From: Pseudogemmobacter bohemicus
GTDB lineage: Bacteria > Pseudomonadota > Alphaproteobacteria > Rhodobacterales > Rhodobacteraceae
Assembly (NCBI RefSeq): GCF_003290025.1
Contig: NZ_QNHG01000001.1
Span: forward strand, 871,249 to 935,248
Length of the DNA: 64,000 bases
Direction of reading: 5' to 3'
Shown here: one piece after another, positions 53,181 through 61,001 of the stretch
Numbering within the stretch: the first letter of the stretch is position 1
Layout: every line of letters starts with the position of its first letter
Position numbers and translations under genes: made by a program
The notes under the pieces: generated by a model
The model's database searches: none
What the model was told of the DNA's origin: nothing
What the model saw: only the letters and a program-made list of their open reading frames with translations

Positions 53181-53594
53181 GTCTCTGTTCCTTCGGGTGT
53201 TGGGTTCAGAGCAGCGAAGCGCCGCTCCTGAACCCTTGCCCGGCGGCGAGCCAGGGGTAGCAAGGCGCACGAGAAGTCTTTGGCACCGTGGAATAAATGG
53301 AGGGGACCCGCTTGCGGGGAGCGGGCCGTTTATGCCGCGAAAGGGCAGAGAGTTTTCTTGCGCTGCGCGAGGGCAACGCCCTTAGCAATTTCTCGAACAA
53401 CAAGATCAGTTGGCCGAACTACCGTGCGTCCGGTTCTCCATATTTCCAGGCGGTAGGTGTCGAACGACGCGGCGACAGCCGCGCCGACCCGGAGGCGAAC
53501 GCGCTTCCAAATTGCGCCGTAGTGAGCCGGAGGGTCGCCAGTGACAAAGCCCCGGCGCTTTAGCGCCGGGTCAATTTGATATTACGCCGTTGGA
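53181..53594. other. gene-free region between membrane-protein gene and ardA
   Basis: About 410 bp with no supported gene. It should include the ardA promoter. Purine-rich stretches and short repeats of GCGAGCCAGGGGTAGC are present but nothing classifiable. Confidence 0.35.
53551..53570 (-). terminator. terminator hairpin after the small membrane protein gene
   Basis: CCCGGCGC-TTTA-GCGCCGGG, perfect 8-bp GC stem 25 bases past the stop at 53595; on the minus strand it is followed by CTTTGT, a weak U tract. Confidence 0.55.
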
Positions 53595-54020
53595 TTAGCG
53601 AACGGGCGTGGGTCCGCTGGCCGAAGGTGCTGCCAGTCGCAGCAAGGCCGAAATCCCGACAAAGCCGCCGCCGATGATGCAGAAGATTTGCCGCCAGATT
53701 TCGGACGGGACCGATTCCTTGGTGACGCCGTGGACCAGCGCATAGCCGGCCACGGCAGCGGGTGCAGCGAAGATCAGCGCCACGGCGAGGCGCAGGATCG
53801 GGGAGCGTAGCGAGTCAAAGAGAAGCGCCAGGACGCCGAAGGCTGCGCCGGCCGCGACCAACCCGACCAAGCCCGCGCCGATCAAGCCGGAGCCGGTCTG
53901 ATAGGCGAACTGCGCGGCCGTCAATCCGAGCATGAAGGGCAGCGCATAGACCGCGAGCGTATAGGCTGCGACGCAAAGCATTGCGATCAATACAACGCTC
54001 ATTATCATTACGACGGCCAT
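53595..54020 (-). CDS. small integral membrane protein of the ICE
   Basis: A 141-residue protein with four hydrophobic segments (IMSVVLIAMLCVAAYTLAVY; GLIGAGLVGLVAAGAAFGVL; ILRLAVALIFAAPAAVAGYA; ICIIGGGFVGISALLRLA-type). I do not recognise a named family, though comparable proteins sit at this end of related elements. No signal motif or catalytic residues stand out. A strong hairpin upstream (54170-54206) separates it from the hsdR remnant. Confidence 0.7.
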   Translation of the reverse strand: MAVVMIMSVVLIAMLCVAAYTLAVYALPFMLGLTAAQFAYQTGSGLIGAGLVGLVAAGAAFGVLALLFDSLRSPILRLAVALIFAAPAAVAGYALVHGVTKESVPSEIWRQIFCIIGGGFVGISALLRLAAPSASGPTPVR

Positions 54021-54169
54021 GGCTCTGCTCCTTTACGACTGGCGCGGTTCGCTCTTTCTTGCTCCTTCGCGTGGCGATGCGCCTATGATGACGGTCCTCG
54101 TTTATTCTGTCGACCGCGAACATGGCTTTCTCGCGCAAGCCTGCGAAACAAGCGTGATTAAACAGAAGC

Positions 54170-54206
54170 GGCCGGAAACCTGCTGAGATTTCAGCAGATT
54201 CCGGCC
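54170..54206. terminator. strong hairpin at the ICE right end
   Basis: GGCCGGAA (54170-54177) pairs with TTCCGGCC (54199-54206) around an inner stem TGCTGA-GATT-TCAGCA; AATTTT follows on the plus strand. Either a plus-strand terminator or an insulating structure near the border. Confidence 0.55.
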
Positions 54207-54215
54207 AATTTTCAT

Positions 54216-54352
54216 GGTTCATTTTGGAGGGCTATGGAGTAAACGTAGTGCTCATCGGTATCCCGCACGTCCCGCCACTTGACCTCGCGAAAGCGTTCTC
54301 TCGATCCGGCTGCGGCCGGATTTTTCCGTTGTTTTCGGGGGTTATGCGAGTT
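54216..54352. other. segment between strong hairpins and hsdR junction
   Basis: It contains a second terminator-like hairpin, ATCCGGC-TGCG-GCCGGAT then TTTT (54304-54325, plus strand). On the minus strand an open tail without start reads ...FREVKWRDVRDTDEHYVYSIALQNEP and stops at 54216; it could be the C-terminus of a lost gene, but nothing confirms it. Confidence 0.3.
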
Positions 54353-55306
54353 GGGTTGCCGTCATGCCGATCTGTGTCGCGGGCTCGAACCATTCCAGAA
54401 TCTCGCGCCATTGCTATCGTCCCGTGCGCTGCCTCGGTGGCATTCGTCGATGACGATGAGGTCGAAAAAGTCCCTTGCATAATCGCGATAGAGGCCGGGC
54501 CGGTTCTCGTCACGCGCGATTGACTGGTAGATCGCGAAATAGATGTCGCGGCTCTTGACTGCCAAACCGCCGGTGATCTTGTGGCGCGCGTCGCCGAACG
54601 GGCTGAAATCTTTGGCCATCGGGTCGTCGACCAGGACGTTTCGATCCGCGAGAAAGAGGATCTTCGGGTTGCGGTTCACGCCCTTCGAATTCCAACGTGC
54701 AGACCAGAGCTTCCAGCAGATCTGAAAGGCCACTGCTGTCTTGCCCGCCCCAGTGCAAAGGGTGAGGAGCACCCGCTTCCTGCCCTGAAGCGTCGCCTGG
54801 ACAGCACGGTTTACCGCAATTTCCTTATAATACCGAAGGGGCTTTGTCCGATCCGGAAAAGTGGGCGTCAGCAAGCGCTCTGCCACTTCATCGTCGACGA
54901 TGCCTTCGGCACGACGGAGCCTGGCCCAAAGATCATCAGGGGCAGGGAAATCTTGGATGGTCCGCTCAACACCCGTCGTGTAATCGAATTCGACGATTTC
55001 TATGCCGTTGGTTGAATAGGCAAAACGCAATCCAAGAATCTCAGTATATTCCTTTGCCTGCTGAAGTCCGTCAGCGGCATGCCGATATCTAGATTTTGCC
55101 TCAACAACCGCAATCGGAAAGTCTGGATTATATCGTAGTAAGTAGTCGGACCGCTTCTGCTTTCCCCGGCGCGCCTTCCCGCCAATGAAAACAACGCGTC
55201 CGTCAGTGAAGCTTTTTTGCTCGTTTATGGCATATGGCCTGTCATCCCAGCCTGCTGCTTGCAGTTTGGGTACGACCAACTTCCTGCAAGTATCGGCCTC
55301 ATTCAT
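54353..55306 (-). pseudogene. hsdR: truncated, frameshifted type I restriction HsdR (N-terminal third)
   Basis: Begins MNEADTCRKLVVPKLQAAGW and carries the PD-ExK nuclease (PDFPIAVVEAKSRYRHAADG), a helicase Walker A (LTLCTGAGKTAVAFQICWKL) and DEAD-like box DLIVIDECHRGSARDDS. One base is missing at about 54410 (AGCAATGG should read AATTGG); with it restored the frame continues NWREILEWFEPATQIGMTAT and then breaks at 54353, where HsdR similarity stops and unrelated DNA begins. HsdM and HsdS are absent. It cannot be a working restriction enzyme. It is ATGA-coupled to the 174-aa gene upstream. Confidence 0.85.
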
Positions 55307-55827
55307 TCAGATATTTCTTCAAAGTTTGCTTCCGCCACCTCTTGAGAAATATATCCTTTAAGTCGATCTGACAATTGGCTCAGATTTCGCTTTGTGCTCG
55401 CAAGTAAGAATATTGGAGCATTTGTCGGCCGCTCCAGGTAAATCTTCAGGTGCACTTTAAGCTCTGCAAGTTGCTTCCAAGCTTCCTCAGGATCTACTGC
55501 AGTTTGAACAGGAACCCTGTCATATCGAATCCCTCTCCTTTTGAACTCGTCCAGAGCTTTCGATGTTGAAACGAAAACTGAAAAGAAATCTGGAAAGGCC
55601 CGCGTATCAAGGACCAACTCAGGATTCCTCTCTTCCAATGCTCTCAGAAATTTATGGGAAGTGACTTCCGCAACGGGAACCAATATGATCCGCAGCTTGC
55701 AGAAGTCGTCAAACAAACCCAGCTGTTGGGCATTCTCAAATCCCCATGCTGCGCGCTCATTTTTCGCCCGGTCAGAGACCGTATTGCTGTGAATCAATCG
55801 AAGTCGGCGATCAGTCATCGGCTGCAT
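55303..55827 (-). CDS. hypothetical protein between deaminase-like gene and hsdR
   Basis: A 174-residue protein I do not recognise. It starts MQPMTDRRLRLIHSNTVSDR, has the segment LGLFDDFCKLRIILVPVAEV, then ELVLDTRAFPDFFSVFVSTS and ALDEFKRRGIRYDRVPVQ, which is weakly reminiscent of DUF488 (LVDTRAFP), and a helical C-terminus ending ANFEEISE. GC is clearly lower than the core chromosome. It overlaps the deaminase-like gene by 17 bp upstream and hsdR by ATGA downstream, so all three would be one defence operon. Role is unknown. Confidence 0.7.
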   Translation of the reverse strand: MQPMTDRRLRLIHSNTVSDRAKNERAAWGFENAQQLGLFDDFCKLRIILVPVAEVTSHKFLRALEERNPELVLDTRAFPDFFSVFVSTSKALDEFKRRGIRYDRVPVQTAVDPEEAWKQLAELKVHLKIYLERPTNAPIFLLASTKRNLSQLSDRLKGYISQEVAEANFEEISE

Positions 55828-57439
55828 CTAACGACAACTCGGCTTCCATTGAAGGATAAGATACCCGATACACTTCTGTTGGCCTTCCCCAAGCAGGTTC
55901 ACCAAGCGCATACTCTCCGGTGATCTTGTTCTTATAGTCGCGATCCTTCAGAAAAACACGCCGATAGAGACGCGGCGCGACTCCGACGAAAGGTCGGAAC
56001 AATACATGTGTTCCGGCATCGGAAGGTGGGAGCCAATAGTGGGATTCCGTTGTAATCGAGTCGCTGTGTAAATCGGTCTCTTTGCTTTTCGGATAGGGTT
56101 CGATGAATTGAACTTCGTCAATTCCGGCAGCCACGATGTGACGAGCACAGTAGTGGCATGGGTATGTTGTGACATACATCCGACAACCCCGCGGAGAAAT
56201 TCCTGAAATAGATGCCGACAGGATGGCGTCCATTTCAGCATGCACGGCCCTGCTGAACTCAATAAGTCCTCCTAACCTCGTACCACGTACCTCTTAGCTT
56301 CTTTATAACTGTTGCTCTTTCTTTGCCTTCCGCCAGACCAGGAAAGGCGTCAATAAGTTCATCAATTATCTTGTTTTGTTCGCGGTTACTGCTGCAAAAT
56401 ACGGTTTCTCTGAAAGCGCATCGCTCATCACCTTCAATCTTTATCGAGAAGTCCTCACCATACAGGCCACCACCTGCTCTAGGGACATCATTGGTGCCGG
56501 TAGCGACTATGTTTCCACGCATATCACCAATGCGGCTCCAACTTGTCTCGAAAGACAAGCACTCCGCATTTGTGCAGAGCGGGCATGGTGCATCGCCGTC
56601 TCAGAAACGGTCGAACGGACTATCTTGCTTTGTGTTATCAGATTTACAAATCGGCGAAGTTGATCGTTCATTCCCGTTAGGGCCAGATTTTCACCTGCAT
56701 CTTCCGAGTTGTCGACGAAGAAATCAGCTTCGTGGAACGTGTCAGAAACATGCTGGCCATATTTATCAGGGGCGTCTTCATCCCGGCTAAGGAAGTCCCT
56801 CACCTGGACCTTCACTTCTGGATTGCCCCATTGGCCTCTATCAAAGAAGTTTTCGCGGATACGCCTCTCGTGCTTTCCGGGGTCGCAAACAATTCCTAGA
56901 AGATAGAATGCATCTTTATAGACCTCGCGCAGAAGTGCAACTTCCGATGGATGTCTAAGAGAGTCAACAATGAATGCTCGTTGCGAACCATCTGGTTCTA
57001 CTGGATCACCCGAATACACTACTCCCCGCAGCGTCGCCCTCCGTTTACCGATCTCCCGCAAGACTAAACGTGCAACCGCCGAATGATCTTTAGGTAGCCC
57101 ATAGTTGACGCCTTGCCGAAGTTCATCGCCGCGATCTTGCATCATTTGTACGCCAGCGAGGGATTTCCTCGCTCCCGATGGCGGTACTTCTCGACTGGCA
57201 TGTTGGGCCGCTTTACGGATCAGTCCGCTCGCCTTGACCACTTCGGTTTCAAAGCCGCTTTCTTCGAGGAAGACCTTCAGTATCTTGGCGGCAGTTCCGG
57301 CACCCGCCCCGGCAGGACCAACGATTGCTATGAACACTTCATTTGTGCGAAGCTCGCGCAAGACGTCTTGTCCAGCTCGCACAACCGCGGCCGGTTTCCC
57401 GGAAGTAGTTTTTGGATGTGCTTTGGACTCGTTATTCAT
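55811..57439 (-). pseudogene. anti-phage dCTP deaminase-like protein, split by two frameshifts
   Basis: Three frames join into one about 535-residue protein. Residues 1-303: N-terminal P-loop kinase-like domain (FIAIVGPAGAGAGTAAKI, residues 36-52; Ala replaces the Walker Lys). Then a base is lost near 56531 (GTGATATG) and the frame continues RGNIVATGTNDVPRAGGGLY. A base is gained near 56270 (AGGAGG) and it ends with the deaminase core IEFSRAVHAEMDAILSAS and YVTTYPCHYCARHIVAAG, with zinc His, Glu and two Cys. Architecture is that of antiviral dCTP deaminases (AvcD group), which deplete dC nucleotides in phage infection. As written it is inactive. Confidence 0.75.
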
Positions 57440-57483
57440 GCCTGCCTGCTAGCTTGGTCGCGTTGGACCTGTTTTATAACACT
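57440..57483 (-). promoter_or_regulatory. promoter candidate of the deaminase-like operon
   Basis: On the minus strand GTTATAAAAC lies about 33-42 bases before the ATG at 57439, resembling a -10 element, in AT-rich DNA. A clear -35 element is not visible. Confidence 0.35.
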
Positions 57484-57915
57484 CTAACCCGAATGCGACG
57501 CTGCCGTCGACTGGGTTTGCGGCGCTTCGGTTGTCGTCTTCAGCCGGAGCTGTTCGTCCCATGCACTTGGAATGGATGCCATGAGCCTCGGAAGACACGT
57601 CTCGGGCCCATGTTTACCGTCCAAGATCGCTTCTACGATGTCCGGGGCTAGCAAAGTAAGCCGCAGAATGCAGGAAAGGTAGGACGTGGCGATCCGCTCA
57701 TGTCTAGCAAGTTCTGCGAAGGTTGCGAACTTTCCCGATTCGACCAAACGCTTCCACCTGAACGCCCTCGCCAGTGCCTTGACCAAGGTGTCGTCCTTCT
57801 TGCGCTGCGCTGTCGCCGCAGTTGGCAGGACTATCTCTTTGCGCCCGCCACGCTTCACAAGTCGGAACGGGACATGCACCGTGATGGTATCGGGGATCGC
57901 CCGTGCGCGGGTCAT
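57484..57915 (-). CDS. recombinase-associated HTH-like protein
   Basis: A 143-residue protein. It begins MTRARAIPDTITVHVPFRLV and contains a basic RKEIVLPTAATAQRKKDDTL, then a helix-turn-helix-like FATFAELARHERIATSYLSC (ParB/KorB-like) and a Glu/Thr-rich C-terminus. The start at 57915 overlaps the truncated recombinase stop by four bases, and such genes regularly accompany phage-like serine recombinases. Function is unknown, possibly directionality control. It is intact. Confidence 0.7.
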   Translation of the reverse strand: MTRARAIPDTITVHVPFRLVKRGGRKEIVLPTAATAQRKKDDTLVKALARAFRWKRLVESGKFATFAELARHERIATSYLSCILRLTLLAPDIVEAILDGKHGPETCLPRLMASIPSAWDEQLRLKTTTEAPQTQSTAASHSG

Positions 57916-58785
57916 GCCGCTGCTCCCACCTCTGCAGTCATCTCTCGCGCCAACGCTGCCAGCCCGTCCGTGCGCAATCGCACATTCATGCCATCGGCGT
58001 TGATGTCGACCCGCTCCACCAGGAGCGCCACAATGCGCGCCTGCTCGGCGGGGAAGATTTCGTCCCATAGCGGGTCAAGCCGGGCCAGAGCTACGTGGGT
58101 CTCGGCCTCGTTGATCTCCACAGCTTTCTCCCGGGCCGCCTTCCACGTCCCCGCTACGATCTCTGGCTGGCGGAACACCGCGCGCAACTGGTTGATGACG
58201 GCGGCCTCGCTCTCGCCCGCAGGCACTCGGCCCACAGGGCACGACCCAGCACCATGCTTCAGTACAGTCTGGCTGACGTAGTATCGATACAGCCGCCCGC
58301 CCTTGCGGGTGTGGGTGGGCGAAAACGCAGCGCCATCGGGGCCGTAGAGCAACCCTCGCAGCAATGCGGGCGTGTCAGCACGGGTTCGGGCGGCGCGTTT
58401 ACGCGGGCTTTCTGTCAAGATGGCGTGCACTTTGTCCCAGACATCGCGGTCAATGATCGCTTCATGCTCGCCGGGATAGCTTGTCCCTTTGTGCACGGCG
58501 TCGCCGATGTAGACCCGGTTGTTCAGCATCCGGTAGATGAACTTCTTGTCGATGCGGTGGCCACGGCTGGTGGTGACGCCCCGTTCGGCTAGTTCCCGCG
58601 CCAGCAGCGTGCCGGAACCGATCTCGATGAAGCGTGCGAAGACCCAGCGAACATGGGCGGCATCGGCAGGGTTTTCGAGCAGTTTCCGGTTTTTCACCTC
58701 ATATCCCAGCGGCGGGCAGCCCCCCATCCACATGCCTTTCATCCGGCTGGCGCGGACCTTGTCCCGGATGCGCTCGGCCGTGCAT
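57912..58785 (-). pseudogene. serine recombinase lacking its catalytic domain
   Basis: The recombinase and C-terminal domains are present: RIRDKVRASRMKGMWMGGCP, YRMLNNRVYIGDAVHKGTSY, LYGPDGAAFSPTHTRKGG and CPVGRVPAGESEAAVINQL. No Ser-containing resolvase domain precedes ERIRDK; the frame upstream is antisense to a phage portal fragment on the plus strand. The gene has therefore lost its first about 160 residues at about 58785 and cannot recombine. Confidence 0.8.
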
Positions 58786-58789
58786 GGGC

Positions 58790-59144
58790 GGCGGGCCAGG
58801 TCCCGTCGCCGACCGTGCCGGTCGAATGGTCGCCGCCGAAGTTCGAGGTGGTCGATCCGCAGAAGGACGCGATGGCGAACCTGCTGTCGATCCGCTCGGG
58901 CACCATGACGCTGGCGGAGGTGATCGCCCGGCAGGGCCGCAACCCGGACGCGGTGCTGGCGGAAATCGCCGCGACCAACGCCAAGCTCGATGGTCTCGGC
59001 CTCGTCCTCGACAGCGACCCGCGCCGCGTCACCAAGACCGGCAGCGCGCAGGCGGGCGATCCAGCGAGCGACCCGGCCGACGACGATCCCTTCGCCGAAG
59101 CGGAATCCGACACAGCGCAGGCCGACGCCGACCAACAGGACTGA
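58790..59144 (+). pseudogene. phage portal protein, C-terminal fragment
   Basis: An open frame ending at 59144 resembles the tail of lambda-type portal proteins: VPVEWSPPKFEVVDPQKDAM, then TMTLAEVIARQGRNPDAVLA and a low-complexity acidic C-terminus (DDDPFAEAESDTAQADADQQ). The N-terminal about 400 residues are absent. It abuts the broken recombinase. The next phage-like frame starts 3 bases after its stop. Confidence 0.65.
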
Positions 59145-59147
59145 CCC

Positions 59148-59345
59148 ATGGACACGATGATCGAACTGCCGACCATGCGCCGGTCGGCGGAGCTTGCGCC
59201 GAACACCGCCGATGCGGGAGCCCGCACCGTCGAGGTGATCTGGTCGGCCGGCACCCGCGTCCGCCGCGCCAGCTTCAGAACCTCGTTCCCCGGTCAGGGC
59301 ATCAGCTTCGCACTAAAGCCGCCATCAAAAAGTAGAATGCTCTGA
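59148..59345 (+). pseudogene. phage prohead protease, N-terminal fragment
   Basis: Starts MDTMIELPTMRRSAELAPNT and ADAGARTVEVIWSAGTRVRR, the usual opening of phage head-maturation proteases in Rhodobacterales, then loses similarity at about 59285 where low-GC DNA begins and stops at 59345. A later piece, ALDPKAIATRAREAERDR at about 59888-59941 in the plus strand, may be a middle part of the same protease, so the intervening DNA would be an insertion. Confidence 0.55.
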
Positions 59346-59776
59346 GAATCTTTGTTTATTTGACAAATCATATCATGTGATCTGCTCGGCATCATGAAGC
59401 TGCCGGGTGCTTGTTCATCCATTTGCGCGGTCAGTTCGTCCCGCCAGCCCCTCCTGTAGAAATAGGTCTCACAGAACAGGAAGAACCAACGTCGGTCACT
59501 TCGTGGAAATATTGCAAGCCGAAGCCACAATTCTCCAATTGCTATTTTCTCGCCAACAATTACTACTGCTGATCGTTTATCAGTTCGCTCAAAATAAACT
59601 TTTTGAAGCTGATCTTTAAAAAGTGGATGGCTATCCGACGCGCCTGCTGGTTGATCTGTTCTGGCCACCGTCTCATTTTTATTAATCTGAACACCGAAAC
59701 GGCGGTAAGCCCAATCAGGCCAAGGTCGATCAAGTTTCCATAAAGATTGGACGTAGTGCGATTGCCAAGAATACAT
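59294..59776 (-). CDS. orphan hypothetical protein interrupting the phage remnant
   Basis: A 160-residue protein I do not recognise. It is tryptophan- and aromatic-rich: MYSWQSHYVQSLWKLDRPWP, YRRFGVQINKNETVARTDQP, WLRLAIFPRSDRRWFFLFCE and TYFYRRGWRDELTAQ. GC is low compared with the flanks, suggesting recent transfer. The start at 59776 has only a distant AAGGA. It sits antisense between two fragments of a phage protease gene. A phage-borne moron or defence gene is possible but unproved. Confidence 0.55.
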   Translation of the reverse strand: MYSWQSHYVQSLWKLDRPWPDWAYRRFGVQINKNETVARTDQPAGASDSHPLFKDQLQKVYFERTDKRSAVVIVGEKIAIGELWLRLAIFPRSDRRWFFLFCETYFYRRGWRDELTAQMDEQAPGSFMMPSRSHDMICQINKDSQSILLFDGGFSAKLMP

Positions 59777-60030
59777 CGCTTGACGTGTTCCTTTTCTTGA
59801 GACTCCGATTGAGTTCAGCTTGCACCGTGTTTCTTGTTGAGGCAAGAGTTCTGCTCGTAACAGTGGTGCCTGAGAAGCATGATGCCCTGCCGCCCTCGAC
59901 CCCAAGGCCATCGCCACGCGGGCGCGCGAGGCCGAGCGCGACCGTGTTTCGTAAGCTGTGTAAAGACCCCATGTTTTAACAAATCAATGAGTTAGCGATA
60001 CTGCTGTCACCTGAACTGAAGGAGGTGACG

Positions 60031-60444
60031 ATGCTGGACGGGACGATGCCCGCCAAGTCGACGGTCTGGGGCATAGAGGTTCCCATCCGCGACAATGGTC
60101 GTAAGAACTGGCCCTTGGAGCTGCGGGCCATGGCAGTGAGGCGGATCGCGGAAGGGGCCGGAATCCGTGAAATCGCCGAGGAGATCGGTGCCAACAAATC
60201 CCTGGTCTCGACTTGGGTCAAGAAGACGGACGCAGCTGCGGTGCAAGGGGCCCCGGCGTTTGTCGAGCTTTTGCTGCCGGATGAGCCTGCTCGCAAGAAG
60301 CTGGCGGCGAAGCATACGGCAGCAGCAGCATCCGAGACACGGATCTGCCATATCCTTATCGGGGATGCCGATATCGCGATATCGCCGGATTTCCCTGCGG
60401 AGAGCCTCATCGGTATTCTCCGCGCCGTGCGGGCATCGCAATGA
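60031..60444 (+). CDS. tnpA: IS66 accessory protein TnpA
   Basis: A 137-residue protein. The ATG at 60031 has GGAGG five bases upstream. An HTH, ELRAMAVRRIAEGAGIREIA followed by EEIGANKSLVSTWVKKTD, is that of IS66 TnpA/orfA. The C-terminus ICHILIGDADIAISPDFPAE is typical. It overlaps tnpB by four bases. Without tnpC it cannot transpose on its own. Confidence 0.85.
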   Translation: MLDGTMPAKSTVWGIEVPIRDNGRKNWPLELRAMAVRRIAEGAGIREIAEEIGANKSLVSTWVKKTDAAAVQGAPAFVELLLPDEPARKKLAAKHTAAAASETRICHILIGDADIAISPDFPAESLIGILRAVRASQ

Positions 60445-60791
60445 TGGTGCCGACCGGCAGCTTTCGGATCTTCCTTGCCGCCCAACCGGTTGATTTCCGC
60501 AAGGGCATTGATGGGCTGGCCGCCCACGTTGCCAATCATTTCGATCTCGATCCCTATTGCGGCGCGATCTTCGTCTTTCGCTCACGCAGCGCAGGCAAGA
60601 TCAAGGTCCTGGTCTGGGATGGCACCGGCATGGTGCTGGTTATGAAACGGCTTGCGGAAGGTCGGTTCACTTGGCCCAAGATCCAGGAAATGCCCGTTAG
60701 TCTCAGCAGGGTGCAGTTCGACGCCCTGTTCGAGGGCTCGGACTGGACAAGGATTGACACTGTCCGGACCCACAGACCGGCTTTCCTGTAA
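60441..60791 (+). CDS. tnpB: IS66 accessory protein TnpB
   Basis: A 116-residue IS66 Orf2-type protein: FRIFLAAQPVDFRKGIDGLA, GAIFVFRSRSAGKIKVLVWD and GTGMVLVMKRLAEGRFTWPK match the family, then ALFEGSDWTRIDTVRTHR at the C-terminus, near or at natural length. tnpC is missing downstream. Confidence 0.85.
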   Translation: MMVPTGSFRIFLAAQPVDFRKGIDGLAAHVANHFDLDPYCGAIFVFRSRSAGKIKVLVWDGTGMVLVMKRLAEGRFTWPKIQEMPVSLSRVQFDALFEGSDWTRIDTVRTHRPAFL

Positions 60792-60816
60792 CATACGATC
60801 CATAAATGCACTGCGA

Positions 60817-60969
60817 TGGTCAGGCTGCGGCCTGACCAGCCACTCTGCCAGATACGCTCGCAACCCTGCATAAACTCAGAGACTGGCAGCGCGGGATGGG
60901 GCCATCCCATCCCAATACAAATCGACGAACCAAAAATCCGAAACGCCTGAGAATGCAATGGTTTCTCAG
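60817..60969 (+). other. array of four hairpins upstream of AAA gene
   Basis: Non-coding stretch with consecutive inverted repeats: TGGTCAGGC-TGCG-GCCTGACCA (60817-60838), CTGCCAG (60845-60851) with CTGGCAG (60883-60889), GGGATGG (60893-60899) with CCATCCC (60907-60913), and CTGAGAA (60947-60953) with TTCTCAG (60963-60969). Four stems in about 150 nt directly before the AAA gene suggest a structured leader or small RNA. Confidence 0.5.
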
Positions 60970-61001
60970 AAAATTCACTTATGCCGCGAGGTTGCCAAGC
61001 C

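Larger units (their letters stand above)
59951..60791. mobile_element. IS66 family remnant (left end, tnpA, tnpB)
   Basis: It begins GTAAGCTGTGTAAAGACCCC, which resembles an IS66 left terminal repeat, and carries tnpA and tnpB. The large tnpC transposase gene and the right terminal repeat are absent. The sequence after tnpB is unrelated, so the element is truncated at about 60.79 kb. Confidence 0.65.

Noticed and set aside
54330..54353. GGGGGTTATGCGAG as a Tn3-family terminal inverted repeat
   Set aside because: It starts with GGGG as Tn3-type ends do, but no partner repeat, transposase or target duplication is visible.
57484..57915. ParB partition protein
   Set aside because: The HTH is KorB/ParB-like but there is no ParA partner, no parS-like site and no N-terminal ParB motif; the recombinase overlap points to a recombination accessory.
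60441..60791. TnpB interrupted at its C-terminus
   Set aside because: The final residues are unusual, but overall length (116) equals the family norm, so I treat the gene as complete and only tnpC as lost.
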